Below, one piece after another: positions 6,465-11,695 of a stretch of 11,695 nucleotides of DNA (within the stretch, counting starts at the first letter, position 1; every line of letters begins with the position of its first letter). The notes beneath the pieces were generated by a model, which was given only the letters and a program-made list of their open reading frames with translations, did not search any database and was not told the origin of the DNA. Both the position numbers and the translations under genes were made by a program. The stretch is from Oscillospiraceae bacterium (lineage in GTDB: Bacteria > Bacillota > Clostridia > Oscillospirales > Ruminococcaceae), in assembly GCA_016302655.1 (NCBI GenBank), contig JAEDNF010000027.1:1-11695 (forward strand), given 5' to 3'.

Positions 6465-6520
6465 CATTACAATTCGATAAAAACAATAATTATATAGTAC
6501 AACAGGAAAGGATAACGACT

Positions 6521-8941
6521 ATGAAAAACGACTTCATAACAATGCCTGCGCTCGCATTGCGCGGACTTGTGATTTTCCCCGGAATGATACTGCACTTTGA
6601 TGTTGCGAGAGAGCGTTCTGTAAGTGCGATAGACGAGGCTATAGAGCATAACGACAGAAAGATTTTCCTTGTAACACAGATAGACGAAGAGATTGACGAT
6701 GTAGTACCCGGAAATCTGTATAAAGTCGGCGTGGTAGCCGAGATACGCCAGACGCTCAACACTCCCGACGGAGCAAGAAGAGTGCTGGTGCAGGGACTTT
6801 ACAGTGCAAAGCTGAAATCGGCTTCATTTGAACAGCCTTATATGCTTGCCGATATCACACCTTTGCCAAAGCCTGCAGATAATCTGACGGGTGCTGAAAA
6901 AACGGCGTTTGTCCGTGCAATAATTAATGAGTTCAGACAGTACAGCGAGATGTCACCGAGAATGCCGATAGAGCTTTACAGAGGCATTTTAGGCGAAAAG
7001 GACCTTGAAAGACTTATAGAGCTTATCGTGTTCAATGTATATCTCAAGGTCGAAGACAAGCAGTCTCTGCTTGCCTGCACCACTCTTCGCAGGCGTGCCG
7101 ATCTGCTCGTTAAATACCTTGCAAGAGAAGTGGATATAGTAAGACTTGAGCAGGATATAAACGAAGAAGTCAAGGAGGCTCTGGATAAAAACCAGCGTGA
7201 GTTCTATCTGCGTGAGCAGATGAGAGCTATATCAAGACAGCTGGGCGAGGTCGACGATCCGCAGACCGAGAGCTATGAGTATATGGACAGGGTAGAGGAG
7301 TGCGGCTTTGACCCCGATACCGAAGAAAAACTGATAAAAGAATGTGAAAAGCTGATGCATCTGTCGCCAGGTTCTCAGGAGGCGGCAGTTGTAAGAACTT
7401 ATCTTGATACCGTGCTTGATCTGCCGTGGAATGTATATACCACAGGAAAGACGGATATCGCAAAGGCGGAAAAACAGCTTGATAAAGACCATTACGGCAT
7501 GAAAAAGGTAAAAGAGCGTATCCTTGAAGTAGTAGCGCTGAACGAATGGGACGCCGCAGATAAAAAAGGACAGATAATCTGCCTTGTAGGCCCTCCCGGA
7601 GTAGGTAAGACATCTGTTGCAAAGTCGATAGCAACGGCGCTCGGCAGAAAGTATGCGAGAGTGTCGCTGGGCGGCGTGCGTGACGAAGCCGACATCAGAG
7701 GCCACAGAAAGACTTACATAGGCGCAATGCCCGGTAGGATCGTAACTGCACTTAAACAGGCTAAGTCGATGAACCCTGTTATCCTGTTTGACGAGATCGA
7801 CAAGATGGGCAACGACTATAAGGGCGATCCCGCAAGCGCAATGCTTGAGGTGCTTGACAGCGAGCAGAATGTTGCTTTCAGAGATCATTATCTTGAGATA
7901 CCGATAGATTTGAGCGAGGTGCTGTTCATAACTACGGCAAATACGCTCGATACGATACCTGCGCCTTTGCTTGACCGAATGGATATCATTGAGCTCGGCA
8001 GCTATACAAGAGAAGAAAAGTTCCATATAGCAAAGGAACACCTTATTCCGAAACAGCTCGGAAAGCACGGCATAAAGCCTAACCTCCGCTTTGCAAACGA
8101 TGCGGTGTATGCTATCATAGATAATTACACCAAAGAAGCAGGCGTAAGAAAGCTTGAGAGATATATAGCCAAGATATGCAGAAAAGCGCTCAAAAAGCTT
8201 GCCTCAGGGGAAGCTGAAAAGATTTCGGTAAAAGCAAAGGATCTTGAAGAATATCTCGGTGCGCCGAAATATACAGGCGAAACGATAGCAAAGCAGGACG
8301 AGGTCGGAGCTGTCAACGGTCTTGCGTGGACTTCTGTCGGCGGTGTATTGATGCCGCTTGAAGTGCTTGTTATGGAAGGAAGCGGCAAGATAGAGCTTAC
8401 CGGCTCGCTGGGCGATGTTATGAAAGAATCCGCAAAGATCGCCGTCAGCCTTACAAGGTCGCTTTCACGCAAATATGAGATAGATCCCGACTTCTATAAG
8501 AACAAGGATATACACATCCACGCACCCGAGGGAGCCGTACCCAAAGACGGACCTTCGGCAGGTGTAACTATGACTACTGCGCTTGTTTCGGCGCTGTCGG
8601 GCATTGCCGTACGCAGAGATGTTGCAATGACCGGTGAGATAACGCTGAGGGGCAAGGTACTGCCGATAGGCGGTCTTCGTGAAAAGACTATGGCGGCATA
8701 TTCCGCAGGTATAAAGACGGTGGTTATTCCCGAAGAGAATAAGGCGGATATGAAAGAGCTTGACGAGGTTATTCTGAACAATATGAACTTTGTGCTTGCA
8801 GATAACATTGATACGGTTCTCGGCACTGCGCTCGTAAAACCCAATGTCACGGCGGCAAGACCTGCACAGAAGAAGATTCCTACAGCGCAGAAGCCGCAGA
8901 CAATAAGAAAAACAGGAAAAAGGCCTGTAAAGGAAATATAA
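6521..8941 (+). CDS. lon: ATP-dependent protease Lon (LonA)
   Basis: Hexameric cytosolic AAA+ serine protease for misfolded and regulatory proteins. The 806-residue product has the complete LonA layout: N-terminal substrate domain (about 8-200, [10 protein letters not shown]), a helical/coiled linker (about 205-300), an AAA+ module with Walker A GPPGVGKT (357-364), Walker B ILFDEIDK (421-428), sensor-1 Asn474, arginine finger Arg486 and sensor-2 Arg543, then an S16 protease domain with catalytic Ser679 in DGPSAG and Lys722 in REKTMAA, the same numbers as in E. coli Lon. It is about 20-30 residues longer than E. coli and B. subtilis LonA because of a Lys/Pro/Ala/Gln-rich basic tail (about 773-806). 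The start has AAAGGA 8 nt upstream. It leads a lon-engB-rlmN-aroB unit behind its own promoter; lon-engB adjacency is common in Firmicutes. Confidence 0.98.
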   Translation: MKNDFITMPALALRGLVIFPGMILHFDVARERSVSAIDEAIEHNDRKIFLVTQIDEEIDDVVPGNLYKVGVVAEIRQTLNTPDGARRVLVQGLYSAKLKSASFEQPYMLADITPLPKPADNLTGAEKTAFVRAIINEFRQYSEMSPRMPIELYRGILGEKDLERLIELIVFNVYLKVEDKQSLLACTTLRRRADLLVKYLAREVDIVRLEQDINEEVKEALDKNQREFYLREQMRAISRQLGEVDDPQTESYEYMDRVEECGFDPDTEEKLIKECEKLMHLSPGSQEAAVVRTYLDTVLDLPWNVYTTGKTDIAKAEKQLDKDHYGMKKVKERILEVVALNEWDAADKKGQIICLVGPPGVGKTSVAKSIATALGRKYARVSLGGVRDEADIRGHRKTYIGAMPGRIVTALKQAKSMNPVILFDEIDKMGNDYKGDPASAMLEVLDSEQNVAFRDHYLEIPIDLSEVLFITTANTLDTIPAPLLDRMDIIELGSYTREEKFHIAKEHLIPKQLGKHGIKPNLRFANDAVYAIIDNYTKEAGVRKLERYIAKICRKALKKLASGEAEKISVKAKDLEEYLGAPKYTGETIAKQDEVGAVNGLAWTSVGGVLMPLEVLVMEGSGKIELTGSLGDVMKESAKIAVSLTRSLSRKYEIDPDFYKNKDIHIHAPEGAVPKDGPSAGVTMTTALVSALSGIAVRRDVAMTGEITLRGKVLPIGGLREKTMAAYSAGIKTVVIPEENKADMKELDEVILNNMNFVLADNIDTVLGTALVKPNVTAARPAQKKIPTAQKPQTIRKTGKRPVKEI

Positions 8942-8942
8942 T

Positions 8943-9542
8943 ATGAATTTTAACAAGGCTGAGTTTTTTACATCCTACGGTCTTTTCAAGCAGATACCAA
9001 AGTCCGACAGGGCGGAGATAGCCTTTTCGGGCAGGAGCAATGTCGGCAAATCTTCGCTGATAAACAAGATACTGAACCGCAAGGCTCTCGCAAGAGTCAG
9101 TTCAATGCCCGGAAAGACTGTTACGATAAACTTCTATTCGGTAGACGGCGTATATTTTGCCGACCTGCCCGGATACGGCTACGCAAAAGTATCACGCAGC
9201 GAAAAAGAGCGCTGGGCGGGACTTGTCGAAGGATACCTTGCCGATGACAGAAATCTTGCTCTGGTGTTCCAGCTGGTAGATTTCAGACATCCGCCTACAG
9301 CCGACGATATTATGATGATTAACTTCCTCATAGATAACGGGATACCGTTCGTTGTAGTGCTGACAAAGGCGGATAAGCTGACGAAAAGCGAAAGAGCAAA
9401 GCGCAGAGAAGCTCTTCTTTCCGAGATCCCCTGCGCCGAGGATATCCATATGATAGAGTTCTCGGCAGTAAACGGCGAGGGTGTGGAAGAAATACGCAGT
9501 ATAATCGAAGATATCTCCGAAGAAACGGATGATGAACAGTGA
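8943..9542 (+). CDS. engB: Ribosome biogenesis GTPase EngB (YsxC/YihA)
   Basis: Small TRAFAC-class GTPase needed for late assembly of the 50S subunit. The 199-residue length is typical. All G motifs are present: G1 GRSNVGKS (30-37), G2 Thr in [10 protein letters not shown] (56-65), G3 DLPGYG (74-79), G4 TKAD (141-144) and G5 SA (174-175). The N-terminal KAEFFTSYG before the GTPase core and the acidic C-terminus ([11 protein letters not shown]) also fit the family. The ATG lies 1 nt after the lon stop, with AAAGGA 8 nt upstream inside the end of lon, so translation is probably coupled. The stop overlaps the start of the next gene by 4 nt. Confidence 0.97.
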   Translation: MNFNKAEFFTSYGLFKQIPKSDRAEIAFSGRSNVGKSSLINKILNRKALARVSSMPGKTVTINFYSVDGVYFADLPGYGYAKVSRSEKERWAGLVEGYLADDRNLALVFQLVDFRHPPTADDIMMINFLIDNGIPFVVVLTKADKLTKSERAKRREALLSEIPCAEDIHMIEFSAVNGEGVEEIRSIIEDISEETDDEQ

Positions 9543-10588
9543 CGGACATATTCTCGCTGACATATGAACAGGCTTGTGCGTTGCTTTGCGAAAACGGCTT
9601 CAGAGCTACTCAGGCGGCTAATATCTTCAGGGATATATACAAGAATAAAGCAGGCTCGTTTGATGAGATGAAGTCGGTATCGGCAAAGGTAAAACAGCTT
9701 TTATCCGACAGATTCTATTTCGGAGTGTTAAAAATCGACGAGATATTACAATCTGTAGATACCGTTAAGTATCTTTTTGAGCTTTCTGACGGATGCAGAG
9801 TAGAAACCGTCCTTATGAGGCAGAAGTACGGAAACAGCGTGTGTATCTCGACTCAGAGCGGTTGCAATATGGGCTGTAAATTCTGCTGCAGCGGTCGGAT
9901 GAAAAAGCAAAGAGACCTGACCTGCGCCGAGATGATTCTGCAGATACTCTCTGTCGAAAAACATCAGAATATAACGATTAGTAATATAACGGTGATGGGT
10001 ATAGGAGAGCCGTTTGACAATTATCGGGCGTTATGCGACTTTATTGATATAGCAACGCTTCCACACGGACTTGAAATGGGAACAAATCATATAACCGTCT
10101 CGACCTGCGGACTATGCGACAGGATAAGACAGTTTGCCGACAGAAAAGACCCGTGCAATCTTGCGGTAAGTCTTCACGCACCGAATGACGAAATAAGGGA
10201 TATGCTGATGCCGGTAAACCGCAGATACAAAGTAGGCGAGGTCATTAAAGCGGCGAAATATTATTCCGAAAAATGCAACCGTAAGGTTCTGCTCGAATAC
10301 ATTATGCTTGACGGAATAAACGACAGCAGAGAAAATGCCGGACAGCTTGCAGAGCTTATAGGCGAAGCAAGATTGTTTGTTAATCTTATTCCGTTCAACG
10401 CTTCGAATGGCAGTATATACAGGCGCAGCAGCGAGGAAAAAATAACGGCTTTTTATGATGAGCTTAAGAAAAACGGAATAAATGTCACACGGAGAAAAGA
10501 GTTCGGCTCACAGCTTTCCGCCGCCTGCGGACAGCTCAGGAGCGACAGGATAATATCCATAGACACACAAAGCGGAGGGACAATATGA
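9539..10588 (+). CDS. rlmN: RlmN-family radical SAM adenine-C2 methyltransferase (divergent)
   Basis: Probable radical SAM enzyme of the RlmN family, which methylates C2 of A2503 in 23S rRNA and A37 of some tRNAs. The 349-residue product has the [4Fe-4S] motif SGCNMGCKFC (Cys109, Cys113, Cys116), Cys102 seven residues earlier (equivalent of E. coli Cys118), GEPFDNY (157-163), HAPND (213-217), VNLIPFN (281-287) and methyl-carrying Cys330 in AACGQL. The start is GTG, overlapping the engB stop in GTGA; an in-frame TGA at 9533 excludes a start further upstream, and no clear ribosome site is seen, so it probably depends on coupling. Two usual signatures are altered: CCSGRMKKQRDL in place of the CASTxxGxxRNL type, and FGSQLSAACGQL in place of G(D/S)DIxAACGQL. 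It may be a second, specialised RlmN copy. Catalytic cysteines are intact, so activity is likely. Confidence 0.88.
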   Translation: MTDIFSLTYEQACALLCENGFRATQAANIFRDIYKNKAGSFDEMKSVSAKVKQLLSDRFYFGVLKIDEILQSVDTVKYLFELSDGCRVETVLMRQKYGNSVCISTQSGCNMGCKFCCSGRMKKQRDLTCAEMILQILSVEKHQNITISNITVMGIGEPFDNYRALCDFIDIATLPHGLEMGTNHITVSTCGLCDRIRQFADRKDPCNLAVSLHAPNDEIRDMLMPVNRRYKVGEVIKAAKYYSEKCNRKVLLEYIMLDGINDSRENAGQLAELIGEARLFVNLIPFNASNGSIYRRSSEEKITAFYDELKKNGINVTRRKEFGSQLSAACGQLRSDRIISIDTQSGGTI

Positions 10589-11694
10589 AATTTTACTGTG
10601 AACTTAAAAAAGTAGTAGACGATTCATACGATATCGAGATAGGCAGAGACCTTGCCGAAACGCTGATAAACGATATAAAAGGCGGTCTTTGCGGCAAGAT
10701 AAAGAAGTTTGCAATAGTAACCGATTCAACAGTAGAGCCGCTTTATGTCAGGAATATTTTCGCAAGGCTGATAAACGAAGGATATGATACAAATGTTTTC
10801 GTTATACCCGAGGGCGAAAAGTCTAAGACAAGGGCAATGAAAGAGTTTGTTGAGGACTCAATGCTCGAAAAGGGCTATCGCCGTGACTGCTGTATCATAG
10901 CAATAGGTGGCGGAGTTGTCAGCGACCTTGCAGGCTTTGTTGCAGGTACTTACGGCAGAGGAGTGCCGTTTATAAATTATGCTACAACACTGCTTTCTGC
11001 CGCAGATGCGTCTGTCGGCGGAAAAACGGCGGTCGATACTCCGCTTGCAACTAACCTTATCGGTCTGTTCAATCAACCTAAAAAGGTGTACATTGATATA
11101 GATACCTGGAAAACTCTCCCCGAAAGACAGCTTTCAAGCGGTCTTGCCGAAACGATAAAGCACGCCTGCATAGCAGATGAAGAGCTGTTTAGCTATCTTG
11201 AAGCGAACATTGAGAAGATACTCACAAACGATAAGGAAGCGTGCGAATATATAGCCGAGCATAACTGCTCCGTCAAGTACAAGGTAGTTATGAAGGACGA
11301 GCGTGAGTCGGGACTGAGAGAAGTGCTTAATCTCGGTCACACGGTCGGCAGAGCTATAGAGACCGTCAGCGACTACAACCTGCTTCATGGCGAGGCGGTA
11401 GCTATAGGACTTGTCGCCGAGGCTCGGCTCGGCGAGAAATACGGCTTTATTTCTCACGAAAATGTACAGCGTGTAATAAATCTGTGCGTGAGAGCCAAGC
11501 TCCCCGTAAATATACCGCCGTACATCGATAGAAATGCTCTTATCAGAAAGCTGTACACCGATAAAAAGGTGCGTGACGGAAAGCTCCGCATGGTTTTCCA
11601 GAAGGAAATCGGCGATGTTATGTGCTTCGGCGACAATGACTATGCTAAACAGATTACAGAGCCGGAGATAGCGCAGGTAATATTTGAGATGTAA
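10585..11694 (+). CDS. aroB: 3-dehydroquinate synthase
   Basis: Cytosolic NAD- and metal-dependent enzyme converting DAHP to 3-dehydroquinate, step two of the shikimate pathway. The 369-residue product is complete, ending 1 nt before the window edge. Motifs: PEGEKSK (75-81), NAD loop IGGGVVSDLAGF (107-118), DASVGGKT (141-148), metal ligands Glu189 (GLAETIKH), His252 (NLGHT) and His268 (LLHGEAVAIG), and DKKVRDGKLR (326-335). Some positions differ from the usual consensus: YATTLLSAAD for PTTLLAQVD, Asp151 where Asn is common (VDTP), and Arg256 where the HTxGHA motif has a second His. Overall it is still most like a dehydroquinate synthase, with lower certainty that the chemistry is unchanged. 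ATG overlaps the rlmN stop (ATGA), with GGAGG 6 nt upstream, the strongest site in this operon. Confidence 0.93.
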   Translation: MKFYCELKKVVDDSYDIEIGRDLAETLINDIKGGLCGKIKKFAIVTDSTVEPLYVRNIFARLINEGYDTNVFVIPEGEKSKTRAMKEFVEDSMLEKGYRRDCCIIAIGGGVVSDLAGFVAGTYGRGVPFINYATTLLSAADASVGGKTAVDTPLATNLIGLFNQPKKVYIDIDTWKTLPERQLSSGLAETIKHACIADEELFSYLEANIEKILTNDKEACEYIAEHNCSVKYKVVMKDERESGLREVLNLGHTVGRAIETVSDYNLLHGEAVAIGLVAEARLGEKYGFISHENVQRVINLCVRAKLPVNIPPYIDRNALIRKLYTDKKVRDGKLRMVFQKEIGDVMCFGDNDYAKQITEPEIAQVIFEM

Positions 11695-11695
11695 T

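Noticed and set aside
6392..6520. Intrinsic terminator after murD
   Set aside because: The hairpin at 6443-6464 is not followed by a T-run on the plus strand and lies after the lon promoter; read-through from murD into lon remains possible.
7232..8068. A 278-residue open frame on the minus strand inside lon, and many other antisense frames over the real genes
   Set aside because: They overlay strongly conserved plus-strand genes, have Cys/Tyr/Arg-rich translations without recognisable domains and no ribosome sites; they are by-products of the codon pattern of the real genes.
9539..10588. Cfr-type antibiotic-resistance methyltransferase
   Set aside because: GCNxGCKFC and an FG-containing AACGQL segment recall Cfr, but YGNSVCISTQ, VETVLMRQKYG, GEPFDNY and VNLIPFN follow Firmicute RlmN. 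I favour RlmN, with specificity left open.

Overview
The window looks like a chromosomal, mostly housekeeping stretch from a Gram-positive Firmicute (Bacillota), most likely class Clostridia and perhaps an Oscillospiraceae/Ruminococcus or Eubacterium siraeum-like gut anaerobe. The grounds are moderate GC content, Shine-Dalgarno sites of the AAAGGA/AGGAGG type, the lon-engB (ysxC) neighbourhood typical of Firmicutes, a tmcAL (ylbM) gene, and Firmicute-style sequence in Lon, RlmN and AroB. The taxon is an inference from gene content; there is no rRNA or other marker here. I see no insertion sequence, CRISPR array, phage gene, tRNA or rRNA.

Layout. (1) 2-952, +: the 3' part of a secreted cell-wall peptidase with bacterial Ig-like domain(s), a Pro/Glu linker and a VanY-type D,D-carboxypeptidase domain. 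It converges on (2) 1110-2321, -: ackA, acetate kinase. Two tandem hairpins lie between them, the second a near-ideal bidirectional terminator. (3) A 255-nt divergent intergenic region, 2322-2576, holds a good minus-strand promoter for ackA and a weaker plus-strand candidate for (4) the tightly packed set tmcAL-murL-murD (2577-6391). (5) A promoter with a perfect TATAAT and a short leader hairpin (6404-6520) precedes (6) lon-engB-rlmN-aroB (6521-11694), in which neighbours are 1 nt apart or overlap by 4 nt.

The most interesting content is the murL-murD pair. The gene at 3743 resembles MurL, the ATP-dependent epimerase that converts the terminal L-Glu of UDP-MurNAc-L-Ala-L-Glu to D-Glu. The Mur ligase right after it departs from ordinary MurD at several substrate-site and nucleotide-site motifs, as expected for the L-Glu-adding MurD2 type. 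Together they would replace the usual route to D-Glu (glutamate racemase plus D-Glu-adding MurD) with ligation of L-Glu followed by epimerisation on the nucleotide precursor. This pathway was described in Xanthomonas; finding it apparently in a Clostridia-like operon together with a tRNA-acetylating enzyme deserves checking. Second-tier points are an RlmN homologue and an AroB homologue, both with changes at normally conserved active-site motifs.
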